Of a stretch of DNA of 64,000 bases, positions 26,726 to 35,063 are shown piece after piece. The stretch lies in NCBI GenBank assembly GCA_002708905.1, contig PAPM01000008.1, positions 17,966 through 81,965 on the forward strand. Reading direction: 5' to 3'. Source of the stretch: Pseudomonadales bacterium. GTDB lineage: Bacteria; Pseudomonadota; Gammaproteobacteria; Pseudomonadales; Ketobacteraceae. Each line of letters begins with the position of its first letter. Positions within the stretch are counted from its first letter, which is position 1. The position numbers were made by a program, and so were the translations under genes. Under the pieces are notes generated by a model. It did not search any database and had not been told where the DNA came from. It worked only from the letters and a program-made list of their open reading frames with translations.

Positions 26726-28528
26726 TTAATAGAAACCGAAGTTATCCACTTCCATATCCATAAGACAATCCAGGCCACCATTAATGGTCTCAACATGAGA
26801 CTTGGTACGGGGCAGGATTCGCTTGAAATAGAACTGCGCAGTTTGCACTTTCGCAGTGTAAAAGCCAACTTCAGTAGTGTCAGCCGCCAATTGCTCTTTC
26901 GCAACTTTTGCCATCACAGCCCAGAAATAAGCGAGAGTAATATAGCCACTGTACATCAGATAGTCTACCGCAGCAGCGCCGATCTCTTCCTGGTTTGCCA
27001 TCGCACGCATACCGATCTGCGTGGTCAAATCGCCCCATTCTTTGTTCATTGTGGCCAATGGCTCAATGAACTCAGCAATGTCTGCATTATCAGCGTTCTC
27101 TTTGCAGAACTTATGCACAATCTTGGTGAAGTTTTTCAGCAAAGCGCCTTGTGTCAGCATTACCTTACGACCAAGCAAATCCAATGCCTGAACGCCGGTT
27201 GTGCCTTCATACAAAGTGGCAATGCGGGTATCACGAACGATTTGCTCCATTCCCCACTCGCGGATAAAGCCGTGGCCACCGAATACCTGGACACCGTGGT
27301 TGGCTGCTTCCAGACCGGTTTCAGTACAGAACGCCTTGGCGATCGGCGTCAGGAATGCCATTAAGTCGTCAGCCAGCTTCTTGGCTTCTTCGTCCTGACT
27401 GTGCTCTACAATATCACCCTGCATGGAGAGGTAGTACAGCAACGCACGACCACCTTCTGCAAAGGCTTTCTGAGTCAACAGCATGCGACGTACGTCAGGA
27501 TGCACTATGATGGGGTCCGCTTCTTTTTCAGGAAACTTGGGACCGCTCAGAGCACGCATGGCCAAACGCTCTTTGGCATAAGTCAGTGAACCCTGGTAAG
27601 AACCTTCAGCCGCAGCAACGCCCTGCAGTGCGGTACCGATACGCGCCGTATTCATGAAGGTGAACATGCAGTTCAGGCCACGGTTAGGCGGTCCAATAAG
27701 ATAACCTTTGGCACCTTCAAAGTTCAGCACACAGGTAGCAGAAGCCTTGATACCCATCTTGTGTTCAATTGAACCACAGGAAACGCCATTGCGCTCACCC
27801 AAGGATCCGTCTTCATTAACATTCACTTTGGGAACGATGAACAATGAAATGCCTTTTGTTCCTTTGGGAGCATCAGGCAGGCGCGCCAATACGATGTGGA
27901 TGATGTTATCCACCATGTCGTGATCGCCCGCAGAGATAAAGATTTTCGTACCGGAAATGCTGTAGGAGCCATCGGCATTAGGCTCGGCCTTGGTGCGCAG
28001 GATACCCAGGTCAGTACCACAGTGAGGTTCTGTCAGGCACATGGTCCCGGTCCACTCACCGCTGATCAGGCGAGTCAGGTAACGTTCTTTCTGTTCCGAG
28101 GTACCGTGAGATTCCAGAGTCTTGATCGCACCGTGGCTCAAACCGGGATACATGCCCCAGGACCAGTTGGCAGTACCCACCATTTCGCTCATCACGATGC
28201 CCAAAGAATTGGGCAGGCCCTGGCCGCCTTCTTCGATGGGAGCACTCAGGGCAGGCCAGCCGCCTTCCACGTATTTCTGGTAGGCTTCTTTGAATCCTTT
28301 GGGAGTGGTAACAACACCATTATCAAAGCCACAGCCTTCTTCGTCACCGCTGCGGTTGATGGGAGCCAACTCGTTCTCACAGAACTTGGCGCCTTCTTCC
28401 ACGATGGCATCGATCAAATCACGGTTTACTTCATCGTCTCCACGCAGCGCCTTGTAGTGGTCTTCCACATTCAGCACTTCGTGCATCACAAACTGAATAT
28501 CACGTCTGGGAGCTTTATAGTCTGGCAT
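26726..28528 (-). CDS. Acyl-CoA dehydrogenase, fadE-type (PA0506/DmdC-like)
   Basis: 600 residues from the ATG preceded by GAGGG (protein begins MPDYKAP). FAD-dependent acyl-CoA dehydrogenase, first step of beta-oxidation. Domains in order are the N-terminal helical domain, the FAD/substrate strand domain (TGTMCLTEPHCGTDLG and ISGTKIFISAGDHD), the C-terminal helical domain (GGHGFIREWGMEQIVRDTRIATLYEGTTGVQALDLLGRK, with the likely catalytic Glu in YEGT) and an extra C-terminal domain typical of the ~600-residue class. It resembles Pseudomonas PA0506-type FadE and the DmdC (methylmercaptopropionyl-CoA) group; sequence alone does not decide the chain length. Transcribed alone; a PsrA-type palindrome overlaps its likely promoter. 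Confidence 0.9.
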   Translation of the reverse strand: MPDYKAPRRDIQFVMHEVLNVEDHYKALRGDDEVNRDLIDAIVEEGAKFCENELAPINRSGDEEGCGFDNGVVTTPKGFKEAYQKYVEGGWPALSAPIEEGGQGLPNSLGIVMSEMVGTANWSWGMYPGLSHGAIKTLESHGTSEQKERYLTRLISGEWTGTMCLTEPHCGTDLGILRTKAEPNADGSYSISGTKIFISAGDHDMVDNIIHIVLARLPDAPKGTKGISLFIVPKVNVNEDGSLGERNGVSCGSIEHKMGIKASATCVLNFEGAKGYLIGPPNRGLNCMFTFMNTARIGTALQGVAAAEGSYQGSLTYAKERLAMRALSGPKFPEKEADPIIVHPDVRRMLLTQKAFAEGGRALLYYLSMQGDIVEHSQDEEAKKLADDLMAFLTPIAKAFCTETGLEAANHGVQVFGGHGFIREWGMEQIVRDTRIATLYEGTTGVQALDLLGRKVMLTQGALLKNFTKIVHKFCKENADNADIAEFIEPLATMNKEWGDLTTQIGMRAMANQEEIGAAAVDYLMYSGYITLAYFWAVMAKVAKEQLAADTTEVGFYTAKVQTAQFYFKRILPRTKSHVETINGGLDCLMDMEVDNFGFY

Positions 28529-28927
28529 TGCTTTACCCTCTCCGCCCACCTACTGAATGGGCAATATCTGTCGACAACGTTCGGCCCGCCAACGAAGGAC
28601 GGGGCATGAAATTGCAGTAAAAAAACAACATGCCTGCACTGAAAACAGCGCTCGGTCGGTTACAGGATGGTACCTGAACAATTCAAACAAGCGTTAGAAT
28701 TTTTCGCGACCGCGGAGTCATAGCCTTGTTAAGTAAACGCCCTGTCAGCCGCAAATTCCAGTGCAAATTAGCACGCAGTATACGTCCTAAACAATAGTTT
28801 CAAACATATGTTTGATTTCGTCAATGCAGAATCAAAAAATTCCGGCACAAATGTCCAGAAACCACAAAAGGTTGGCCGTAGATCAGACATTTAAAGAAGA
28901 AGGACTAGCTAGACAGAGGTAAACGGA
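28529..28927. other. Intergenic region upstream of the acyl-CoA dehydrogenase
   Basis: 399 nt between two minus-strand genes. It contains the promoter/operator at 28777-28815, so the acyl-CoA dehydrogenase transcript would have a leader of about 240 nt. Nothing else recognised. Confidence 0.5.
28777..28815 (-). promoter_or_regulatory. PsrA-type operator over a candidate fadE promoter
   Basis: TCAAACATATGTTTGA (28800-28815) is a perfect 16-bp palindrome and an exact match to the Pseudomonas PsrA consensus CAAAC-N2-4-GTTTG. On the minus strand TATACT (28782-28777) is a good -10; TTGAAA overlapping the palindrome gives a -35 with a 15-bp spacer, or GTTTGA with 17 bp but a poorer match. PsrA is a fatty-acid-responsive TetR-type regulator of fad genes, so repression relieved by acyl-CoA or fatty acid is expected. 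Confidence 0.65.
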
Positions 28928-29863
28928 TCAGGCAATGACGTCCAGAAAACCACTTTTTCCGTATGGGTTTTGAGGATCAACCAGACCCAATTGATTCGCC
29001 TGCTGCAACAGGCCCTGTGAACCGAGCAGGATTTTCTCTAGCTCTTCCCGGGCATTGGCAGGTTGTTCTTCCTGCGGTTCTGAGTCGGATTCAACGTCCG
29101 CTGCGGACTCATCTGCCGCCTGCACCTGGACGGGCGGCGCAGACACCGCTGCCGGCTCCTCGGACTCAGCATCCTCTACCGGCTCGTCCGTTGCTGAGTT
29201 CTGTTTTTCAGCACGCTCGGCTTTTTCCGTCTGGGACTCCTCTGCCCGCACGGATTGCAACTCACTGCGGGCACTCAGCTCCAACTGCGCGGCCTCTGCA
29301 GCCACCCGGCGATCCTGCGCAGAGGGCTCCGCCGGTGCCAATGCGGCTGCTCGAATGACACGGGCTTTCTCGATGGTTGCCTGGGGATCGCCAGCCACTT
29401 CCGAAACGCTGATGCTCACCTCGCCACCGGTAGCGTAATTACGTCCATCCGGGCCGCGGGTGTACTGGAATGAAGCGCTACCAGCATAACGACCACCGAC
29501 CGACGCATGGGCCGCTTCGTGGACACGCACTTCGCGATCACGGGCCTTGAGCTGTTCCAACAGCGCAAGGTCCTCGTCAGACAAATTCAGCTGGCTATTG
29601 GACTGGTTTGCTGAGGGTTTCTCGTCTGGCTTTTGCGCTTCTTCTGCAGTCTGGCCGGACGTGGCAGGCTCTGAGGCAGACTGTTGGGTTGTGTTATCCC
29701 CTGGACCAGGCGCAAATAATCGGTTTTGAGTCCCGGCATTCTTCTCCGCTTCCTCTACCGGAGGAATATCAGCACGCGCCAACTCCCGCTCAACACCGCT
29801 TGGGGTAATTGAGCCGTAGGCTGCCACATTTGTGACATTGGGCTGTGCCGGCTGGATCAACAT
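28928..29863 (-). CDS. SprA-related putative metalloprotease (CJM1_0395 family)
   Basis: 311 residues. The central conserved domain contains the zinc-protease-like motif HEAAH (about residues 115-119) in the stretch VRVHEAAHASVGGRYAGSASFQYTRGPDGRNYATGGEVSISVSEVAGDPQATIEKARVIRAAALAPAEPSAQDRRVAAEAAQLELSAR, diagnostic of the SprA-related family. The flanks are low-complexity and acidic, and there is no signal peptide. It starts 6 nt after a small motility-type gene, so the two form an operon. Members are of unproven function; a link to flagella or cell-surface structures is suggested by the partner gene. Start at 29863 is the first ATG. Confidence 0.82.
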   Translation of the reverse strand: MLIQPAQPNVTNVAAYGSITPSGVERELARADIPPVEEAEKNAGTQNRLFAPGPGDNTTQQSASEPATSGQTAEEAQKPDEKPSANQSNSQLNLSDEDLALLEQLKARDREVRVHEAAHASVGGRYAGSASFQYTRGPDGRNYATGGEVSISVSEVAGDPQATIEKARVIRAAALAPAEPSAQDRRVAAEAAQLELSARSELQSVRAEESQTEKAERAEKQNSATDEPVEDAESEEPAAVSAPPVQVQAADESAADVESDSEPQEEQPANAREELEKILLGSQGLLQQANQLGLVDPQNPYGKSGFLDVIA

Positions 29864-29869
29864 GACCGT

Positions 29870-30103
29870 TTATACCTTTATATCAATGATACTTCCCATG
29901 GTGTCGCTGGCGGTTTGCAGGACCTTGGCATTCGCCTCTACCTGGAGTTTGCTCTGCAACAACCCTACCGCAGACTTGGTCAGGTCTGTTGCCGGATCCT
30001 CCGAGGTTGCAACCTGAGCAATCTCGGCACTGGCCTTGTTCATGTTGGACAGACCTTTTTGAATGCCCGTGACACTGTTGTTCAATACTGAACCAATCAC
30101 CAT
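29870..30103 (-). CDS. YjfB-type putative motility protein
   Basis: 77 residues from the ATG preceded by GAGGAAG (about 5-8 nt). It resembles the YjfB-like putative motility family: a short helical protein (SVLNNSVTGIQKGLSNMNKASAEIAQVA) with a C-terminal segment LLQSKLQVEANAKVLQTASDTMGSIIDIKV that looks like the ends of flagellar rod and hook proteins. No signal peptide. Located 6 nt before the SprA-like protease gene. Role in motility is inferred only from family naming and the tail motif. Confidence 0.75.
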   Translation of the reverse strand: MVIGSVLNNSVTGIQKGLSNMNKASAEIAQVATSEDPATDLTKSAVGLLQSKLQVEANAKVLQTASDTMGSIIDIKV

Positions 30104-30165
30104 AACTACTTCCTCTTGGGCGATTATACCACCGGACCTGCAGACGCATTTCCGGTTCATGATGA

Positions 30166-30207
30166 AGTATAGATGGGATTTTCAAACTGTGCAGATTTTG
30201 ATCAAAA
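30166..30207 (-). promoter_or_regulatory. Candidate promoter with TTTTGATCAAAA palindrome upstream
   Basis: The minus strand has a -10-like TATACT (30171-30166); the 12-bp palindrome TTTTGATCAAAA (30196-30207) is centred about 42 bp before the predicted transcription start, a classic activator position. The identical 12-mer occurs at 13858-13869. The binding protein is unknown. Confidence 0.35.
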
Positions 30208-30277
30208 CGCTTACTTTGCAACCCTCTGATTGCACAATAAAATTTTGATTTTTATTACTAAAGGCAGGAATACAGGC

Positions 30278-30961
30278 CTATTTTAATAGCAAATCAGTAT
30301 CAATTTTCGCTATTAAATCTGCTATCGCTGCTTCCGGCGCATAGGGCACCACACCCAAACAGGGCGCAGGCAGCATTGATTGCAGGGTTTGTATATTCTC
30401 TTCGACCCTGAGTGCCTGGGGATCTATACAGTTTGCAACCCAGCCGGCCAGCGGCAATCCTGCCGCCGCAATGGCTTGGGCAGTGAGCAAGGCGTGGTTG
30501 AGGCAACCCAGGCGAACCCCCACCACCAGGATAACCGGCAACTCCAGTTCCTTCACCAGGTTGGCCAGTGTTTCCCGCTCATTCAGCGGCACCAGCCAAC
30601 CACCCGCCCCTTCTATCAAGGTCACATCTGCCGATGTCATCAAGGCGCCGCGAATCAACCCGGCCAGACGATCCACAGACAAACGACGCCCCTCCTCGTC
30701 CGCCGCAATATGCGGGGCTATGGCAGATTTAAGGGCAACCGGATTGACCTGCTGATAGGGTAACTCGACCGTCATGGCGGCCTGTAATTTCAGGGCATCA
30801 TCGTTACACAAAAGGCCATCCACTTCTTCACAACCAGCCGCCACCGGTTTCAGCGCCAGAGTACTCACCCCCTTGGCTTTAAGGGCTTCCAGCAGCAACA
30901 CGGAGACAAAGGTTTTGCCCGCATCCGTATCCGTGCCGGTCACAAAAAATCGCTTTTTCAT
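30278..30961 (-). CDS. bioD: Dethiobiotin synthetase BioD
   Basis: 227 residues from the ATG that overlaps the bioC stop by 4 nt. ATP-dependent carboxylation that closes the ureido ring of dethiobiotin in biotin synthesis. Visible features: P-loop FVTGTDTDAGKTFVS, LKPVAAG, LIEGAGGWLVPL and VVGVRLGCLNHALLT. It is the last gene of the bioB-F-H-C-D operon; no bioA is present in the window, so the DAPA aminotransferase must lie elsewhere. Confidence 0.95.
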   Translation of the reverse strand: MKKRFFVTGTDTDAGKTFVSVLLLEALKAKGVSTLALKPVAAGCEEVDGLLCNDDALKLQAAMTVELPYQQVNPVALKSAIAPHIAADEEGRRLSVDRLAGLIRGALMTSADVTLIEGAGGWLVPLNERETLANLVKELELPVILVVGVRLGCLNHALLTAQAIAAAGLPLAGWVANCIDPQALRVEENIQTLQSMLPAPCLGVVPYAPEAAIADLIAKIDTDLLLK

Positions 30962-31782
30962 TGAGAGGCCTCCTTTGTTTCTGGTGTTATTGTGGCTGGT
31001 TTTTGCAATGCAATAACACAATAGTGCCAGCTGGCAGGCAGCATTCCCTGATGATTGCGGAAGTGTTCGTAATTGCTCATCATTTTGAACAGGGTCTTCT
31101 TGCCGGTGAGAGAGTGGGCCCGGTTGCTGGTGACCTGATGGGCCCCCAACGTTTTAAGTTCCCGCGTCAACTCCCGCACGGTTTCGTAATACACCATATC
31201 CAGACACTCCTTCAGTTGTAGCGTCTGAAATGGGGACTGCACCAATAGCGTTTGTAACTGGACAACCGACAGAAAGTCATTGACGTGATGATAGCGGTTC
31301 TCAGCTTTTTGCCAGCTGAGCTTGAGTTCACGCAGCGTATTTTCCACCGGGATTGAAAACAGAAACCGGCCACCCGGCTTAAGCAAGCGGTAAACGTCTG
31401 CCAGCACCTGCGCCAGTTCATCACACCACTGCAATGCAAAACTGCTGAACACCAGGTCGAACTGCTCAGCAGAAAACGGTAGCTGCTCTGCATCGGCACA
31501 CACAAATTCGCTGATCACACCCTGACGGTCATTCTGCTTCGCCACCGATAACATTCCCGGGGCAATATCAAGGGCAGTAATATGCCTGGCAAAGGGAGCC
31601 AGCTTAATGGTAAGGGTGCCGGTACCACAACCAATGTCCAGCGCCGTTTCGACCGGCTGAGCCGAGCCTGCCAGCACAGCCAGCATGGCGTCACCCACTT
31701 GGCGCTGCACACGAGCAACACTGTCATAGCGGGGCGCCGCCCGGCTGAAAGAAAGTGCAATGGCCTTTTTATCGACGGTCAT
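30958..31782 (-). CDS. bioC: Malonyl-ACP O-methyltransferase BioC
   Basis: 274 residues. SAM-dependent methylation of malonyl-ACP that starts pimelate chain synthesis. Signatures: AIALSFSRAAPRYDSVARVQRQVGDAML at the N-terminus, the SAM loop ALDIGCGTGTLTIKL, LVFSSFALQWC and the LKPGGRFLFS motif. Only one nucleotide separates it from the bioH stop, and it overlaps bioD by four, so this part of the operon is tightly coupled. Confidence 0.95.
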   Translation of the reverse strand: MTVDKKAIALSFSRAAPRYDSVARVQRQVGDAMLAVLAGSAQPVETALDIGCGTGTLTIKLAPFARHITALDIAPGMLSVAKQNDRQGVISEFVCADAEQLPFSAEQFDLVFSSFALQWCDELAQVLADVYRLLKPGGRFLFSIPVENTLRELKLSWQKAENRYHHVNDFLSVVQLQTLLVQSPFQTLQLKECLDMVYYETVRELTRELKTLGAHQVTSNRAHSLTGKKTLFKMMSNYEHFRNHQGMLPASWHYCVIALQKPATITPETKEASQ

Positions 31783-31783
31783 A

Positions 31784-32593
31784 TTAAATGTTCACCAAAG
31801 GGTGTTCGTGCAGGAAATCATTACAGGCCTTCATGAACAAATCGGGCGCTGACAGAAATGGCAAATGCGCAACACCTTTAATAACGGCCGATTGGGATTC
31901 GGGCTGCAACGCAGCAATTGCATCACTCACCCCCACTGGAATCAGGTGATCCCGTTCGCCAAACACATGCAAGGTGGGGCATTGAATATTTCGCAACTCT
32001 TCCCGCAGGTCTACCGACTGCAAAATCTCCAAACCGCCGCGCAATGCCTGCTTGGCAGGAATACCGTGAAAATGCACCAGTTCCTTCAGGGCTCGAATGT
32101 CGTCCTTGATGGTGTCGCTGCCCTTGCATTGCAAGGAAAGAAAGCGAATCAAAGTCCCTTCCGCATCTTCCAGCAGAACGGTGTAAAAAGCTTCCAGGAC
32201 ATCGGCTTTCACCGCTAAGGGCCAGCGTTCATCGGCAACAAATTTGGGAGTGGACGCCACTGAAATCAGCGCGCTCACCCGCTCCGGGTGTTGGCTGGCA
32301 GCGCGCATAGCCACCATACCTCCGAGGGACCACCCCATCCACACGGCTTGTGCCGGAGCAATCGCCAACACATGCTCAACCAGGTAGTCGAGAGTGTAGT
32401 CTCCCCCGGGAATAGGGCTGCGTCCCAGACCCGGCAGATCCACCACCGTCACCTGAAAATGTTCAAGCAAGGCTGGCATTACGTCGTCCCACACCAAGCT
32501 ATGCATCCCCCAACCGTGAATAACCAACATCTCCGGGGGATTCTCAACATTGCCGGTGCAACGAAAGCGGTCGTGGTACAACGTCAGAGCCAT
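31784..32593 (-). CDS. bioH: Pimeloyl-ACP methyl ester esterase BioH
   Basis: 269 residues from the internal ATG preceded by GAGGAC. Alpha/beta-hydrolase that frees pimeloyl-ACP from its methyl ester. Triad candidates are the Ser in MGWSLGGM, the Asp in GERDHLIP and the His in GVAHLPFL; the oxyanion segment is LVIHGWGMHSLVWDD. The gene starts 13 nt after bioF. Placement between bioF and bioC matches the Pseudomonas-type operon. Confidence 0.94.
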   Translation of the reverse strand: MALTLYHDRFRCTGNVENPPEMLVIHGWGMHSLVWDDVMPALLEHFQVTVVDLPGLGRSPIPGGDYTLDYLVEHVLAIAPAQAVWMGWSLGGMVAMRAASQHPERVSALISVASTPKFVADERWPLAVKADVLEAFYTVLLEDAEGTLIRFLSLQCKGSDTIKDDIRALKELVHFHGIPAKQALRGGLEILQSVDLREELRNIQCPTLHVFGERDHLIPVGVSDAIAALQPESQSAVIKGVAHLPFLSAPDLFMKACNDFLHEHPLVNI

Positions 32594-32606
32594 ACTGCTT
32601 GGGTCC

Positions 32607-33779
32607 TCAGATAATTTTGGTGTTCTTTGGGGACGCTTCACTCAAAGCATCCAGTAATTGATCTATGTCCCGCTCACTGTGATCCGCACTCAGGGTTATG
32701 CGCAGGCGCGCACTGTTGGCAGGCACGGTCGGTGGACGAATTGCCCCCACCAGGAAGCCTTTCCGCAAAAGAGCGTCACTCACTCGCAATGCTGCTTCGG
32801 AGTCATGCAGCAGCAGAGGCTGAATCGCTGTAGCGGAAGGCATCATGGGTAAGCCGAGCTGGTTTGCCCCCTGCTTGAAATAAGCGATCAGCTGTCGCAG
32901 TTTTTCCACCCGCCATTGTTCCGCGTTCAACAGATCCAGACTGGCCAGGGTCGCCGCTGCCACCGACGGCGGCATAGCCGTGGTGTAAATGTAAGAACGA
33001 GCAGACTGAATCAGGTATTCAATCAGAGGTTCATCACCGGCCACAAAGGCGCCGAACGTACCCAGCGCTTTACCCAGCGTCCCCATGTATATGGGCACCT
33101 GCTGACTGGTGAAACCATACTCTGCCAAACAGCCACGGCCCCCTCCGAGCACACCAAGGCCATGAGCATCATCCACCATCAACCAGGCATTGTGTTGCTG
33201 GCACAGGGAGCTGATGTCCTGCAGGGGGGCCACATCGCCATCCATACTGAAAACGGAATCGGTCACCACTAATGTGCGCCCACTGGCCTGCATCAAACGT
33301 TGCTGCAGGCTACTCACATCATTGTGATGGTAACGCTGTAACTGACCCCGACTGAGCTGGGCACCATCCAACAGGGAAGCATGATTCAGTTTGTCTTCCA
33401 GAACCGTATCGCCGCGCTCGACCAAGGCACTGATCACCCCCACATTCGCCATATAACCGGTGGAGAACAGCAGCGCCCGTTGACACCCCACCCAGTCAGC
33501 CAAGCGTTCTTCCAGCTCATGATGCACGCGGCTGTGGCCGATTACCAAATGGGACGCGCCACTGCCAAAGCCAAACTGCTCCATGGCCTGCTGAGCGGCA
33601 GTAATCACCCTGGGATGGTGAGCCAGTCCCAGGTAATCGTTACTGCAGAAATTCAGAAGCGCGCGACCATCACATTGAATATGAGCCTGCTGCGCAGACT
33701 CCAACAACCGGCGCTGCCGGTACAGATGCTGCTCTCGCCGCTCCTGCAGCCGTTGCGCCAGCTGGAAAGGATCACTCAT
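32607..33779 (-). CDS. bioF: 8-amino-7-oxononanoate synthase BioF
   Basis: 390 residues, PLP-dependent condensation of pimeloyl-ACP with alanine. Visible: NFCSNDYLGLAHHPRV, GSGASHLVIGHSRVHHELEERLADW, MVDDAHGLGVLG (PLP-contacting Asp/His) and the Schiff-base Lys in YMGTLGKALGTFGAFV. It lies 13 nt downstream of bioB, before bioH. Full length for the family. Confidence 0.96.
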   Translation of the reverse strand: MSDPFQLAQRLQERREQHLYRQRRLLESAQQAHIQCDGRALLNFCSNDYLGLAHHPRVITAAQQAMEQFGFGSGASHLVIGHSRVHHELEERLADWVGCQRALLFSTGYMANVGVISALVERGDTVLEDKLNHASLLDGAQLSRGQLQRYHHNDVSSLQQRLMQASGRTLVVTDSVFSMDGDVAPLQDISSLCQQHNAWLMVDDAHGLGVLGGGRGCLAEYGFTSQQVPIYMGTLGKALGTFGAFVAGDEPLIEYLIQSARSYIYTTAMPPSVAAATLASLDLLNAEQWRVEKLRQLIAYFKQGANQLGLPMMPSATAIQPLLLHDSEAALRVSDALLRKGFLVGAIRPPTVPANSARLRITLSADHSERDIDQLLDALSEASPKNTKII

Positions 33780-33792
33780 GATGGCGGGCCGG

Positions 33793-34905
33793 TCAGCTGC
33801 TCATCTTGGGACAATCTTTGTGGGGTTGAGGCGCGCCACTGTTACGGCTGGCATCCACAAACAGGTGTGCTGTTTGCTGGTGTTCAACAGCATTCATGAT
33901 AGCGGCTTCACTGGCTTCGTCACTGGCGGCCACCTGAATGTCCATGGGTTTGATGCCCAGCTTGTTGAACAGCTGCATATCGGAAGTGGCTTCAGGGTTG
34001 CTGGTGGTAAGCAGGCGCTCGCCGTAGAAAATGGAATTGGCACCAGCCATAAAGCACAACGCCTGCATCTGCTCATTCATGGCTTCACGGCCGGCAGACA
34101 ATCGTACGGAGGATTTCGGCATCAGGATACGGGCGACGGCAATGTTGCGGATGAAATCAAAGGGGTCAAGATCGTCTACGTTTTCCAGCGGCGTGCCTTC
34201 GATTTTTACCAGCATATTGATGGGGACGCTTTCCGGATGTTCCGGCAAATTGGCAAGCTGCATCAACAGACCGGCACGGTCCTTGGCAGTTTCACCCATT
34301 CCCAGGATTCCGCCACAACAGACCTTCATTCCGGCGTCGCGCACATTGGACAGTGTATCCAGACGATCCTGGTAGGTACGGGTGGTTATGATGGAATTGT
34401 AATGCTCAGGAGAAGTGTCCAGATTGTGGTTGTAGTAATCCAGACCGGCATCCGCCAGGCGCTGGGCCTGATCCTTGTCCAGCATTCCCAGGGTCATACA
34501 GGTCTCCATACCCAGGGACTTCACCTGTTTCACCATTTCCAGAACGTAAGGCATATCTTTCTCACGGGGCGAACGCCAGGCGGCCCCCATGCAGAAGCGG
34601 CTGGCACCGGAGGCCTTGGCGTCCCGTGCCTGGGAAACCACATTCTGGATTTCCATCAGCTTTTCTTTTTCCAGGCCGGTATTGTAGTGACCGCTCTGGG
34701 AGCAGTACTTGCAATCCTCCGGACAGGCACCGGTTTTGATGCTGAGCAAGGTGCTGATTTGCACCGCATTGGGATCATGGTGCTGGCGGTGTACGGTTTG
34801 GGCCTGGAACAGCAAGTCATTGAAAGGCAGGTCAAAGAGATCCTGGATCTCCTTCAGGGTCCAGTCGTGACGAACGGTGTCCACCGGGTTCTGCTGTGCG
34901 GTCAT
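33793..34905 (-). CDS. bioB: Biotin synthase BioB
   Basis: 370 residues, radical-SAM enzyme that inserts sulfur into dethiobiotin. The 4Fe-4S motif is CPEDCKYC (CxxxCxxC), followed by [13 protein letters not shown]; later motifs are [31 protein letters not shown] and the late RLSAGREAM. It is first gene of the biotin operon, behind a BirA-type operator. A short Cys-free C-terminal tail extends past the core, as in pseudomonads. Confidence 0.96.
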   Translation of the reverse strand: MTAQQNPVDTVRHDWTLKEIQDLFDLPFNDLLFQAQTVHRQHHDPNAVQISTLLSIKTGACPEDCKYCSQSGHYNTGLEKEKLMEIQNVVSQARDAKASGASRFCMGAAWRSPREKDMPYVLEMVKQVKSLGMETCMTLGMLDKDQAQRLADAGLDYYNHNLDTSPEHYNSIITTRTYQDRLDTLSNVRDAGMKVCCGGILGMGETAKDRAGLLMQLANLPEHPESVPINMLVKIEGTPLENVDDLDPFDFIRNIAVARILMPKSSVRLSAGREAMNEQMQALCFMAGANSIFYGERLLTTSNPEATSDMQLFNKLGIKPMDIQVAASDEASEAAIMNAVEHQQTAHLFVDASRNSGAPQPHKDCPKMSS

Positions 34906-34976
34906 ATTTCAGGCCTCATGTACGGCTTATTTTGGCAATAGGTTTATGGCAACAATGTCTTTTTTCTATGGGGAGC

Positions 34977-35031
34977 ATCTTATCGGCTCCCCCTCCTTTG
35001 TCAACTTTGGTATTGATTCAAAAGTTTACAA
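34977..35031 (-). promoter_or_regulatory. BirA operator overlapping the bioB promoter
   Basis: TTGTCAACT (34998-35006), 16 nt, AGTTTACAA (35023-35031) matches the BirA box TTGTAAACC-N15/16-GGTTTACAA. On the minus strand the left half supplies a perfect -35 TTGACA (35004-34999); a -10 TAAGAT (34982-34977) lies 16 bp further on. Biotinyl-AMP-loaded BirA should therefore block bioBFHCD. The right half ends only 33 nt before the divergent comF start. Confidence 0.75.
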
Positions 35032-35063
35032 ATGATCATTATTCAACCTAATGCTATTTGCCT

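Noticed and set aside
30196..30207. FNR/Anr box
   Set aside because: TTTTGATCAAAA lacks the four-base spacer of TTGAT-N4-ATCAA, so it is not a standard FNR-type site.
33778..34941. 387-codon open frame on the plus strand
   Set aside because: It lies opposite bioB and is a mirror of that gene's codon use; no start signal and low-complexity composition.
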